A stretch of DNA of 64,000 nucleotides from Dictyobacter aurantiacus (lineage in GTDB: Bacteria; Chloroflexota; Ktedonobacteria; Ktedonobacterales; Ktedonobacteraceae): positions 620,001 to 684,000 of the forward strand of contig NZ_BIFQ01000001.1 of assembly GCF_003967515.1 (NCBI RefSeq), in the 5' to 3' direction. The position numbers and the translations under genes were made by a program. The notes below the pieces were generated by a model, which was not told where the DNA came from, did no database searches, and saw only the letters and a list, made by a program, of their open reading frames with translations. This document shows positions 24,932 to 33,454 of the stretch, piece by piece; within the stretch, counting starts at the first letter, position 1, and each line of letters starts with the position of its first letter.

Positions 24932-27262
24932 TTATTGGTGGAGCGCGTTAAAGAGACGCTCGGGGGTGATAGGAATCTCGGTCGGGCGCACGCCAACCGC
25001 GTCAGAGATGGCGTTGGCGATTGCACCAGCTACCGGAATAACCGGGGGTTCACCGACACCTTTAGCCCCATAAGGACCAGGCCCCGAGGGGACCTCGATC
25101 AGGAGTGGCGTGATATTGGGCACATCAAAGCTATGTGGCAGGGCATAATCCATGAAGGTAGCGGTAAGCAACTGACCATTTTCGTCGTGCTCCAGACCTT
25201 CAAAGAGCGCCCACCCTAGCCCCTGGGTGACGCCACCGTGGATCTGTCCCTCAACGGCGGGTGGATTGATAGCCTGACCGACATCCTGAGCCGCCACATA
25301 ATCCAGTACGCGCACCTCTCCAGTATCGGGATCAACCGCGACCCTGGCCAGGTGGGCCGCATACATCGGCGAACCTTCAGGCACTGGCGTGCGACCCTGA
25401 CCGTAGACAGGTCCGCGACGGCTGAAGCTGGTCGAAGCCTGGGCGATCTTTTGCAGCGACAGCGATTTGCCCGGTACGCCTTTTACCGCCACGCTATCAT
25501 TCTTGAACTCCAGATCGTCTACCGCCGCCTCCAGCATATCGCTGGCGATCTGCAAGATCTGTTGGCGAGCATCGCGTGCCGCCGCCATCACAGCGGGTCC
25601 CATCGAGTAAATCGTCTTACTACCGCCTGTGGCACCGCTATATGGCATAGTATCGGTGGCGTCGTGGGCTACATTGACCTGGGATGAGGGGACTCCCATT
25701 GCCTCGGCGGCGATCAAGGCCAGCGAGGTATCTGATCCGGTCAGATCAACGGTGCCAACGACCACAGAGACCGTGCCGTCGGATTCCAGGCGACAGGCAG
25801 CAGCGGCCACATCATTTCCACCGGGCCAACCACCAACGGCCAGGCCAAAGCCGATCTTCCAACCAGCCAGTTCAACGGGAGGCTCTTTCAGTTTCTGGCG
25901 CTCCTTCCACAACGGATGCCGCTCGATACCGTCCAGGCACTCAATCAGACCCAGGGGTGGCAACGTAGGACGGCGGGGATTGCCAGAAGGATCACCACCC
26001 CGCAGGCCATTCTGGCGCCGGAACTCGATTGGATCGATCTGCATCTCCTGGCAGAGATCCGCCACCGTCGACTCAAGCGCAAAGGCCGTTTGAGGCGCGT
26101 CAGGAGCTCGATAGGCACCTACGCTAACCTTATTTGTCAACACCTCGTAGCAGCGAATGTCGGTATTGGCACAGCGATAGACGCTCGAGATCAGGTAACC
26201 GGCCAGACCTGCCGCCGCACCCGGGAAGGCACCAGAGTCAAGAATAATCCTGGCCTGCAACGCGACCAGCGTACCATCACGCTTTGCGCCCAGTTTGACT
26301 GTGATCACCGATTGGGGAGCAGGATTACCAGCCAGCAGTTCATCCTGGCGCGTATAGACCAGGCGCACAGGCTTACGAATAGCGTAGGCCACCGCCGCTG
26401 CCAGAGGCTCAACCAGGCCAAACTTACCGCCAAAGGCGCCACCGATCGGCATCGGCTCGACCAGGATCTGGCGCTCCGGCAGGTTCAGGGCATTCGAGAT
26501 ATCTGTGCGTGCGTTGTAGAGACCCTGCGTACTGGCATAGACGCGCATTTTGTGTCCAGAGGTCTGCTCTGGCACAACCGTGATCGACTGCGGCTCCATA
26601 TAGGATTGATGGACCGAGTGCGTGCGATAGGTGCGCTCAACCACCACGTCGGCCTCGCGTAAACCAGCCTCGATATCGCCAGTATGCATATGCACATGGT
26701 CGCTGACGTTCTGCGACAGTTCTTCCTGCTCTTCCTCCTCAGCCTGCGTGTTTCCCACATCAGCATGCGTGCCACCACCAGCAATCTCAGAAGTCTCATC
26801 TTTGGAACGTGGCCGCGTCAAGGGCGAGTCTGGTTGGAGCGCCGCCAATGGATCAATTACCACTGGCAACGGATCATAATCGACATCCACCGCCTCCGCG
26901 CCATCCTGTGCCAAGGCCTCGGATTCCGCCAGCACAACCGCTACCGGATGACCGCACCAAAATACTTCATCGCGAGCCAGGGGAGCCTGCGAACGCGAAC
27001 TCTCATGCGCTTTCGCCATTTTCAGCGTATCAGCGGTGTAAACAGCAACCACTCCTGGAATAGCCAGGGCCGCGGTCGTATCAATCGAGACAATGCGCGC
27101 ATGGGCATATGGACTCAATACCAGCCGCGCATGAAGCAAACCTGGAAAGGACAGGTCACCAGAAAAACGCGCGCGACCTGTCAATTTCTCTTCCGCATCC
27201 ATACGGCGCGTGGGCTTACCAACCGCAACGCGATTTGTCTCGTGATCAATTGTTTGTGCCAT
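24932..27262 (-). CDS. Orphan molybdopterin-binding subunit of a xanthine dehydrogenase/aldehyde oxidase-family hydroxylase
   Basis: The 776-residue protein matches the large subunit of molybdenum hydroxylases. It starts with the a/b hammerhead (RRMDAEEKLTGRARFSGDL), has PMPIGGAFGGKFG for cofactor binding, and ends with GAKGVGEPPVIPVAGAIANAI, whose Glu is the catalytic base. Between about residues 150 and 195 it carries an acidic, low-complexity insertion (AEEEEQEEL). FAD and 2Fe-2S subunits are not adjacent. ATG 27262 is preferred; ATGs at 27280 and 27310 are in frame and the ribosome sites do not decide. The substrate is unknown. Confidence 0.85.
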   Translation of the reverse strand: MAQTIDHETNRVAVGKPTRRMDAEEKLTGRARFSGDLSFPGLLHARLVLSPYAHARIVSIDTTAALAIPGVVAVYTADTLKMAKAHESSRSQAPLARDEVFWCGHPVAVVLAESEALAQDGAEAVDVDYDPLPVVIDPLAALQPDSPLTRPRSKDETSEIAGGGTHADVGNTQAEEEEQEELSQNVSDHVHMHTGDIEAGLREADVVVERTYRTHSVHQSYMEPQSITVVPEQTSGHKMRVYASTQGLYNARTDISNALNLPERQILVEPMPIGGAFGGKFGLVEPLAAAVAYAIRKPVRLVYTRQDELLAGNPAPQSVITVKLGAKRDGTLVALQARIILDSGAFPGAAAGLAGYLISSVYRCANTDIRCYEVLTNKVSVGAYRAPDAPQTAFALESTVADLCQEMQIDPIEFRRQNGLRGGDPSGNPRRPTLPPLGLIECLDGIERHPLWKERQKLKEPPVELAGWKIGFGLAVGGWPGGNDVAAAACRLESDGTVSVVVGTVDLTGSDTSLALIAAEAMGVPSSQVNVAHDATDTMPYSGATGGSKTIYSMGPAVMAAARDARQQILQIASDMLEAAVDDLEFKNDSVAVKGVPGKSLSLQKIAQASTSFSRRGPVYGQGRTPVPEGSPMYAAHLARVAVDPDTGEVRVLDYVAAQDVGQAINPPAVEGQIHGGVTQGLGWALFEGLEHDENGQLLTATFMDYALPHSFDVPNITPLLIEVPSGPGPYGAKGVGEPPVIPVAGAIANAISDAVGVRPTEIPITPERLFNALHQ

Positions 27263-27481
27263 ATTGGAAAAATACTCCATCCGATGATCTAAAACAGTAC
27301 ATACGTTCACCAGTTATGGGCGCTGAGCCTTCTTCACCCGGCAGTGCCTGCGAGCAAGCGGCAAAGCCGCGTCATGTAAGCTTTTCAGAACTTGCATAGA
27401 CCTTCACCATAGCAGTGTATCACACCCATGGGTTTTATGTCAGACATAATCTATGCCAAATAGCATAAGTGTAGAACATAT

Positions 27482-28387
27482 CTATACAAAATGTGGAACA
27501 ACAAAATGTGGAACAACATGGGCTACGAAATGTTGCAAGGACTCCACGTCCAGAATGCGGAACATAAAGTGCGAAACCCCAATGGAGCGAAACTGCTCCA
27601 GCTCGCGTATCACTTCCTCACTGCTGCCAGCGATAAAATGCTTGTTTGGATTGCGCTTGACCCGCGCGGGATCGTCCGAGACACTGATGGTGCTAAGATA
27701 GGAAAGGGTAATCTCTGAAAAATCCCGGCCAACGTGGCGACAGTGCTGACGCAGAATCGCCAGCTTGCGCTCGTATTCCTCTACTGTACAAGAATTGAAG
27801 TTCCACCAATCCGCGTAACGGGCCACGATAGCCAGGGTGCGCTGCTCGCCGCCGCCACCAACCAGCAAAGGGATCATAGGGTTGGGCCGAGGGGCACCAT
27901 AGGCGTTATGCACCTGATAGTGCTTCCCCTCATAAGTAGCTGGCTGCGTGGTCCACATTGCGCGCAACACCTGAATCGCATCTTCCAATTCCTCCATCCT
28001 CGTCTTCACAGATGGATAGGGGTAGTTATAGGATCTATACTCGTCTTCTTTCCAGCCCGCCCCGATACCCAGGATCAGGCGGCCCCCCGTCAGGGCCTGC
28101 AGGTTGGCGGCCATCTTAGCCAGCAAGGCGGGATTGCGATATGACTGGGACAGCACCAGGGAGCCAATCTTAAACTGTGGATATTGGGCCGCCAGGTAGC
28201 TCAGGGTGGTCAGACACTCCAGTGCATCGGTCTCGCCAACCTGCACATGATCCTCTAGCCAGAGCGTCGTAAAACCCCTCTTCAGCTCTTCAATACAATG
28301 GCGGTTAAAATCCATCAACTCGCGCAACCCATGCCCTGGATCATTCTGACGCAGCATCAGACCAAATTCAACTGCAGCCAACTCCAT
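27482..28387 (-). CDS. LLM-class (F420-type) oxidoreductase
   Basis: The 301-residue protein is a luciferase-like TIM-barrel flavin/F420 enzyme: VEFGLMLRQNDPG, TTLWLEDHVQVGETDALECLTTLSYLA, GSLVLSQSYRNPALLAKMAANLQALTGGRLILGIGAGW, PLLVGGGGEQRTLAIVARYADWWNF. F420 rather than FMN is inferred from the subgroup. The C-terminus (HVVPHFVVPHFV) is encoded by a tandem duplication of about 15 bp, suggesting recent slippage. The start at 28387 fits the family's first strand although GGAGG lies very close; TTG 28417 is the alternative. It is a paralogue of the gene at 30679. Confidence 0.82.
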   Translation of the reverse strand: MELAAVEFGLMLRQNDPGHGLRELMDFNRHCIEELKRGFTTLWLEDHVQVGETDALECLTTLSYLAAQYPQFKIGSLVLSQSYRNPALLAKMAANLQALTGGRLILGIGAGWKEDEYRSYNYPYPSVKTRMEELEDAIQVLRAMWTTQPATYEGKHYQVHNAYGAPRPNPMIPLLVGGGGEQRTLAIVARYADWWNFNSCTVEEYERKLAILRQHCRHVGRDFSEITLSYLSTISVSDDPARVKRNPNKHFIAGSSEEVIRELEQFRSIGVSHFMFRILDVESLQHFVAHVVPHFVVPHFV

Positions 28388-28653
28388 ACCTCCATTTTCA
28401 TTGCTCTTAGGAAACAAACGCGGAAAGCACTTGCCCGACTCTCCCCTATAGGTTATATCTCTCTACAGAGCACATTCGCTTCACGTTGCAGCCTATCATG
28501 TTTGGGAGGAAAGAAGCAAGGAGGGAAAAAGCAAAGGGCCCGGAAAACAAAGCACTAAAACAAGCCGGGAGAAACAATACGCTTCATCCTGGCCTGCATC
28601 CATTCACAATTGAAGAAGGAGCCGGCTAAATACTCATAAATCGTAAGCGCTGC

Positions 28654-28908
28654 TTACTCGCTATCAGATGGCGCAATGGCCTCTAAGCCTGGATTGCGAG
28701 TGTCTTTATCCAACACAATGCTCGCCATGCGCGGGTCTGTATCACGTTCTTCTTGCAAGGCAAGCAAGGTTGGCCGATAAGCGGTAATAAAATCCAGCAG
28801 ACCCAGCGCCTCCTCAGGTGTCAGATCAAAACTGATGCCTGAAGGATGCTTGAGGACCAGACCTGACTCTTCCATATGGGCGCGGTAGCGCCCCACGATT
28901 GCATCCAT
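28654..28908 (-). CDS. Small hypothetical protein
   Basis: The 84-residue protein starts MDAIVGRYRAHMEESG and contains a short helical region, FDLTPEEALGLLDFITAY, followed by a charged segment. No family is recognised. I chose ATG 28908 because AAGGAG lies about 10 nt upstream, rather than the ORF start at 28971. It stands alone, with no coding partner between 28388 and 29467. Confidence 0.55.
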   Translation of the reverse strand: MDAIVGRYRAHMEESGLVLKHPSGISFDLTPEEALGLLDFITAYRPTLLALQEERDTDPRMASIVLDKDTRNPGLEAIAPSDSE

Positions 28909-29180
28909 AATTATTGGCTCCTTCCTGCCGAGACAATATCTCGCCAGATACATCACATCACTAGTCTGCAATGAGCGATCCTACTTCCATTCTAGGTGGA
29001 TACCAGAGGCATAGTCAACAAACAGCCAGCACTTTATACATCTTTTGCATTTTTTATTCTAAACACACTCAGAACACAAAAATTGTGTTTTGGAGGGAAA
29101 AAATATACACGCCGCAAAAAATGGTTGGCATCCACGCTATCAGGAAGACATGAGTGACCCATGCCCCCTCTAGCATCCTT

Positions 29181-29279
29181 AGCTCGACTTTGTACATTTT
29201 TCGCTCGTTGAGCTGAGAAATGACCTTGATGGTCGTTCTTCTGCGAGCTCACTTTGCTACTTTTATACAAAGTCGAGCT
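29181..29279. repeat. 14-bp inverted repeat flanking ~70 bp
   Basis: Perfect 14-bp arms, 29181-29194 and 29266-29279 (AGCTCGACTTTGTA and its complement), enclose about 71 nt with a smaller hairpin around GACCTTGATGGTC. It abuts the MITE-like element at 29286. It could be a folded transcript or another small mobile element. The rest of 28909-29180 shows nothing notable. Confidence 0.5.
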
Positions 29280-29285
29280 TCGAGC

Positions 29286-29465
29286 GTGTCTGACTTCCGT
29301 CATGTTGGGGGCGCTCACGCGCCCCCCGCGGCCGCGCTGTTTTTGTGTGTTGGTGCATAGGTTGCGCATCAGCGCACCCCATGCACCAACACACAATGGA
29401 ATTCTGAGCACCGCAGGTGCGAAAACCGATGCAGGCCGCAGGCCATCATCATGAGAGTCTGACAC
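29286..29465. repeat. MITE-like element, copy 2
   Basis: This 180-bp non-coding element has edges that are inverted repeats of each other: GTGTCTGACTTCCGTCATG at the left, and GTGTCAGACTCTCATGATG when the right edge is read backwards. The interior has the GC-rich GCGGCCGCG block, a long imperfect hairpin with TGTGTGTTGGTGCAT arms and a right half nearly identical to 3263-3450. It ends 3 bp from the stop of the oxidoreductase gene at 29468. Confidence 0.7.
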
Positions 29466-29467
29466 CC

Positions 29468-30478
29468 TCAAATAATTGGCCAGTCGAGGCCAGCCGCCTC
29501 ATAGATGGCTTCGATGGTAGCCAGGTTCTCCAGCGTCTCGCTTAAAGAGAGCTGCGGGTCTTGATGGGAACGAATGCATTGCGCGAAGTGTTCCACCTCT
29601 AACTGATACTGGTCCACACCCGAGAAAGACTGCTCCTGCATCTGGCCGTCCTTTGTGATAAAGGCGGTCATATCGTAGTTGCCCGGCGTAAAAGGGACGG
29701 GCAGCGTGATCATGCCAGCCTCGCCGATGATCTCCGCGCCCTGGCGCGAGGGCAGGCCAAAACTGCTATCGAGAATGCCGAAGCAACCATCGCCATAGTC
29801 CAGCACAGCGTTGGTGGCCAGATCGACGCTTACCGGGCCGGTTACATGTACTCGGGCGGCCACTGAACGAGGTGAACGCTCATAGATGGCGCGGAAAAGG
29901 TTGATAGGATAGCATCCCACATCCATCAACGAACCACCGGCCAGATCAGGCTGCAAACGGATGTTTTCGCTGCGCGTCCGAATATCGAAAGAGAATGAGG
30001 AACGCACCAGGCGTACGGGTCCAATCACACCCGCCCTGATCTGTTCCAGTGCCCAGACAATCTGGGGATGAAAGCGATACATAAACGCTTCCATCAACAA
30101 TACTCCGCTATCACGAGCCACCTGCACCATCTCCTCGCCCTCCTCACGCGTGATAGCCATTGGCTTCTCACACAGGACATGTTTGCCCGCCTGCAAGGCT
30201 CGTATAGACCACTCGGCATGCAAGCTGTTGGGGAGAGGAATATAAACCGCCTCGATCTCAGGGTCCTCGATAATTGCATCGTAAGAATCATATATACGCA
30301 CGTTGGGGGCAAAAGAATACGCCTCGGTGGCATGGTTTTTATCACGGCTGCCAACGGCGATCAGCTTTCCATTTGAGGAGGCTCGAATGGCCGGCGCCAC
30401 GGCACGCACACCGATATTGGCCGTACTTAAGATTCCCCAACGAACAGGGTCTTTTCGAATCAAAATCCTGGGTTCCAT
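29468..30478 (-). CDS. Gfo/Idh/MocA-family NAD(P)-dependent oxidoreductase
   Basis: The 336-residue protein has an N-terminal Rossmann fold (RWGILSTANIGVRAVAPAIRAS, then AVGSRD), the family signature HVLCEKPMAITREEGEEM with the catalytic-type EKP, and a C-terminal barrel-like half (GGSLMDVGCYPINLFRAIY) typical of trans-dihydrodiol/sugar dehydrogenases. ATG 30478 follows AAAGGAA by about 10 nt; an in-frame ATG at 30553 is less likely. It is monocistronic and divergent from the LLM gene at 30679. A sugar or inositol-type substrate is typical for the family, but nothing here identifies it. Confidence 0.85.
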   Translation of the reverse strand: MEPRILIRKDPVRWGILSTANIGVRAVAPAIRASSNGKLIAVGSRDKNHATEAYSFAPNVRIYDSYDAIIEDPEIEAVYIPLPNSLHAEWSIRALQAGKHVLCEKPMAITREEGEEMVQVARDSGVLLMEAFMYRFHPQIVWALEQIRAGVIGPVRLVRSSFSFDIRTRSENIRLQPDLAGGSLMDVGCYPINLFRAIYERSPRSVAARVHVTGPVSVDLATNAVLDYGDGCFGILDSSFGLPSRQGAEIIGEAGMITLPVPFTPGNYDMTAFITKDGQMQEQSFSGVDQYQLEVEHFAQCIRSHQDPQLSLSETLENLATIEAIYEAAGLDWPII

Positions 30479-30678
30479 AGCAGGAAATTCCTTTCGGTAA
30501 AATTCACTCTCAATTATAAGCGCAAACAACAGATCATGTTCAATAGCATTCAACAGATTTTCGCATCAACGGTGGATAAAAGCCAGCTGAAACTTGCAAC
30601 CTGTATTAAAACGTGCTTACATTCAGAGAGGCGTGGAGGATTACCATGCCCCTAGCATAGAGAAAGGATATATATCTC

Positions 30679-31470
30679 GTGCCACAAATGACAAAAAAAT
30701 ATCCACTAAAGGTGGGAGTTCAGTTACACCCACAGCATACTTCTTACGAAGATTTCGCCAATGCGGTAAAACGCGTTGAAGAGCTGGGAGTGGATACCAT
30801 CTGGAACTGGGACCACTTCTTCCCGCTCTACGGCGATCCACAGGGCAATCACTTTGAGGGTTGGACCCTGCTGACCGCCATGGGTATGCTGACCAGCAAG
30901 GCTCAGATTGGTTGTCTGGTTACCTGTAACACCTACCGCAATCCCGCCTTGCTCGCCGATATGGCCAAAACGCTCGACCATATTACCAATGGACGCTTGA
31001 TTCTGGGCATCGGTGCGGGCTGGTTCGAGCGCGACTATAAAGAGTACGGCTATGACTTCGGTACCGCGGGCAGCCGCCTGAACGCGTTGGAAGAGTCGCT
31101 AGAGATCATCAAAAAACGCTGGGAGGTCGATGTCCCCAAACCTGTACGGGGCTCGGTTCCCATACTGATCGGTGGTGGTGGCGAGAAGAAGACCCTGCGC
31201 CTGACCGCTAAGTACGCCGATCTGTGGCATGGCTTCGGCGATCCCGAGACTATTACACATAAGATGGAAGTACTCAACGACTGGTGTCAGAAAGAGGGCC
31301 GGGATCCCAACGAGATCGAGCGCACATGCGGCACCGACAAAGAGGATAGCGACGAGAAGCGCGACGCCCTCGTCAATGCCGGTATCAGCCAGCTCATCCT
31401 GGGCCTGGGTGCTCCCTGGGACTTTGAAGCGGTTCAGAAACTGGTACGCTGGCGCGATTCTCGCAAGTAA
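30679..31470 (+). CDS. LLM-class F420-dependent oxidoreductase
   Basis: The 263-residue protein is a luciferase-like hydride-transfer enzyme with LKVGVQLHPQHTSYEDFANAV, VDTIWNWDHFFPLYGDP, IGCLVTCNTYRNPALLADMAKTLDHITNGRLILGIGAGW, VPILIGGGGEKKTLRLTAKYADLWHGFG. It resembles actinobacterial F420-dependent members of the TIGR03560 type. The GTG start has AGAAAGGA 10 nt upstream. It is shorter at the C-terminus than the paralogue at 27482. It is monocistronic, with a terminator directly after. The substrate is unknown. Confidence 0.85.
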   Translation: MPQMTKKYPLKVGVQLHPQHTSYEDFANAVKRVEELGVDTIWNWDHFFPLYGDPQGNHFEGWTLLTAMGMLTSKAQIGCLVTCNTYRNPALLADMAKTLDHITNGRLILGIGAGWFERDYKEYGYDFGTAGSRLNALEESLEIIKKRWEVDVPKPVRGSVPILIGGGGEKKTLRLTAKYADLWHGFGDPETITHKMEVLNDWCQKEGRDPNEIERTCGTDKEDSDEKRDALVNAGISQLILGLGAPWDFEAVQKLVRWRDSRK

Positions 31471-31501
31471 CCGCCTCTCACTATATCTCAATACATCAGG
31501 T

Positions 31502-31540
31502 GTCCCCGGCCGTGTAGCTCACAGTCGGGGACGCTTTTTT
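31502..31540 (+). terminator. Rho-independent terminator of the LLM gene
   Basis: GTCCCCG (31502-31508) pairs with CGGGGAC (31526-31532), followed by GC and six T residues (31535-31540). It lies 31 nt after the stop. Confidence 0.75.
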
Positions 31541-31597
31541 GTCTGGTCCTCTCATCACCTGTAGAGATAATAGCTACGTACGAGTGAAAAGACAAAC

Positions 31598-31635
31598 AAA
31601 AAAGCGCTGCCTTCCATTTGGGAGGCAGCGCTTTT
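31598..31635 (-). terminator. Rho-independent terminator of tRNA-His
   Basis: On the reverse strand, directly after the tRNA, AAAAGCGCTGCCTCCC and its near-complement form a strong GC-rich stem with a short loop and end in a run of T. Confidence 0.85.
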
Positions 31636-31637
31636 AG

Positions 31638-31714
31638 TGGGGTGACCGATGGGGCTCGAACCCACAACCGCTGGAGCCACAATCCAGAGCTCCGCCTATT
31701 GAGCTACGGTCACC
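31638..31714 (-). tRNA. tRNA-His (GTG)
   Basis: Read on the reverse strand, the sequence folds as a cloverleaf. The acceptor GTGACCG pairs with CGGTCAC, the D stem is GCTC/GAGC, and the anticodon stem CTGGA/TCCAG holds the loop TTGTGGC with anticodon GTG. The T arm has TTCGAGC. The extra 5' G (-1) opposite C73, a hallmark of tRNA-His, is encoded at 31714. The CCA end is encoded at 31638-31640. It is the only RNA gene recognised in the window. Confidence 0.95.
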
Positions 31715-31751
31715 AGACTGTTTTTGTGTGCTCATTTCTTAGCACGTCGAC

Positions 31752-31780
31752 AGTATACCGGAGCACTTGCGAATTGTCAA
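31752..31780 (-). promoter_or_regulatory. Promoter of tRNA-His
   Basis: On the reverse strand TTGACA (31775-31780), a 17-bp spacer and TATACT (31752-31757) form a near-perfect housekeeping promoter, about 40 bp upstream of the mature tRNA. Confidence 0.85.
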
Positions 31781-31874
31781 TAGCTAAACAACACAATTTT
31801 TGTTAAATTTGGAAAACTCAATAAAGTGCTGGTGGTTACCCACTTTCTGCCGCCCCGCGTGATCTATGCACAGG

Positions 31875-32258
31875 CTAAGGAAGAGCGGCGCGATTAAACA
31901 CCGGCTTGATCGAGCGGTCCAAAAACAGGTATCCGAGCGCGAGGGCACTCATCGCGATACCGAAGATGGGCCCGAACATATGGATGATGTTTCTGTATTC
32001 GGGCCGGGTCAACAGATAGAGCTCATAGAGCACTTCGCTGCACTCATAGGCCACTGTGGCCCAGTATGCCCAGTACTGCACGGTCCACAGGCCAAAGACC
32101 ACCACAAAGCCGAGCACGGCTCCCAGCAAAAGAGCAATAAAATCACGCGATCCAGCACTGGTAAAAGGCAACAAGACAAGGCAGCCCAGTGATCCCATCA
32201 GCTCAAAAATGGCGAAGGTGGTAATGCTGCGAGGACGCGAACGGCGAACTAATTTCAT
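31875..32258 (-). CDS. Small membrane protein of unknown function
   Basis: The 127-residue protein starts with a basic MKLVRRSRPRS and has three predicted transmembrane helices (FELMGSLGCLVLLPF, IALLLGAVLGFVVVFGLW, MFGPIFGIAMSALALGYLFL). No family is recognised. AGAGAG 6-7 nt before the ATG supports the start. It is upstream of, and on the same strand as, the tRNA gene. Confidence 0.65.
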   Translation of the reverse strand: MKLVRRSRPRSITTFAIFELMGSLGCLVLLPFTSAGSRDFIALLLGAVLGFVVVFGLWTVQYWAYWATVAYECSEVLYELYLLTRPEYRNIIHMFGPIFGIAMSALALGYLFLDRSIKPVFNRAALP

Positions 32259-32603
32259 GCCAATCTCTCTTCAAAACATTTTGATATATAACGTGTCACA
32301 AACGAATATCCTGAACATACTCTTCATATTTTATACAGCACAGTCTGTCCATAAGTCAAAAAAAGGTCAATCTACTGGTACCAACACAAAAAAACTCGCA
32401 TTCGGCCTGTACGCTTTTCCGCTCCTACGGGGCACATATATTATTTCACACTAGCATCGTCGCGGATGCGTGAGTGCGCATTCACGGCGCCACTAGTGAA
32501 AAAAGAAGTGGAGACACTTGACAAGCAGAAATCCCTGTCCTACACTCCAAAGAGAAGACATAGGCCGAAATTTGGTCATCGAGAGAAAAGGACACAAGCA
32601 GGT

Positions 32604-33374
32604 ATGTCACAGGGACCACAGAGTGCTTCAAACGGAACAGATATTCCTGAGAACACACAAGCAAGCGACCAGAAATCCACTATTGATGGAGATGAACTGG
32701 CGTCCTTGCCAGAATTGCCTCCAGGAATTTTTATTCCTGTTCCAGCCAAGACACCTCGTCGCAAAACGCGTTGGCCAGACGCCATCGATGTTATCTTTGA
32801 AAAAGATCCAGCCTGTAAAAATATCTTTGAGGCGCTGCTGTATCAAGGTCTATGGGCCATCCTGTTTCATCGCGTGGCGCATGAGCTCTATAAAAAACAT
32901 ATACCGCTCATCCCACGCCTGATCTCTCAGTTCGCACGCTTCATTACCAGCGGCATTGAGATCCATCCAGGAGCCCAGATCGGCAAACGCTTCTTCATTG
33001 ATCATGGCGCAGGCGTAGTGATCGGCGAGACCGCCGTAATCGGTGATAATGTAATGCTGTATCACCAGGTCACGCTGGGTGCCACCGGATGGTGGAGGCC
33101 GAGTCCATTTCGTAAGCAGCAGAAGAGGCATCCTACCATTGAGGACGACGTCACCATTGGCGTTGGAACGGCCATTCTGGGTCCCATCACCATTGGCAAA
33201 GGCAGCAAAATCGGCGGCATGACCCTGGTGCTCGAATCGGTACCACCAAACTCGGTGGTCGTCTCCAAGCCAGCCGAGCTCCTGGTCAAAGGTGGCGAGA
33301 TGCTGGAGAAGCACCAGGAGCTAACCCAGGGCTGGAACGGCAAAGATCCCTGGGAGATGGATTACCAGATCTAA
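32604..33374 (+). CDS. cysE: Serine O-acetyltransferase
   Basis: CysE makes O-acetylserine from serine and acetyl-CoA, the usual substrate for cysteine synthases. The protein (256 residues from ATG 32604) has a helical N-terminal part (DPACKNIFEALLYQGLWAILFHRVAHELY) and a left-handed beta-helix with IHPGAQIGKRFFIDHGAGVVIGETAVIGDNVMLYHQVTLG. The usual short loop before RHPTI is replaced by ATGWWRPSPFRKQQK, longer and more basic than normal. An in-frame ATG at 32466 would add 46 residues; both leaders are weak. The gap 32259-32603 shows no T-box or clear promoter. It may feed the CysM at 20741. Confidence 0.88.
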   Translation: MSQGPQSASNGTDIPENTQASDQKSTIDGDELASLPELPPGIFIPVPAKTPRRKTRWPDAIDVIFEKDPACKNIFEALLYQGLWAILFHRVAHELYKKHIPLIPRLISQFARFITSGIEIHPGAQIGKRFFIDHGAGVVIGETAVIGDNVMLYHQVTLGATGWWRPSPFRKQQKRHPTIEDDVTIGVGTAILGPITIGKGSKIGGMTLVLESVPPNSVVVSKPAELLVKGGEMLEKHQELTQGWNGKDPWEMDYQI

Positions 33375-33384
33375 GCCACACTGG

Positions 33385-33442
33385 TTTTTGATAGTGGTGC
33401 AGCAGGAGCGCATCTGCGCTCCTGCTGCACCACTATCAAAAA
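33385..33442 (+). terminator. 27-bp perfect-stem hairpin between cysE and the nucleoside hydrolase
   Basis: The arms 33385-33411 and 33416-33442 pair perfectly around ATCT. The left arm begins with TTTTT and the right arm ends with AAAAA, so the stem ends in T on the minus strand as well. It is placed between convergent genes. Confidence 0.7.
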
Positions 33443-33454
33443 TAACACATTCTC

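Noticed and set aside
25238..27292. Long plus-strand ORFs opposite the molybdenum hydroxylase gene
   Set aside because: They are Arg-rich shadow frames with no domain or ribosome site.
32259..32603. T-box or cysteine-responsive leader for cysE
   Set aside because: There is no T-box TGGNACC-type motif with terminator/antiterminator; only small, weak stems around 32455-32495.
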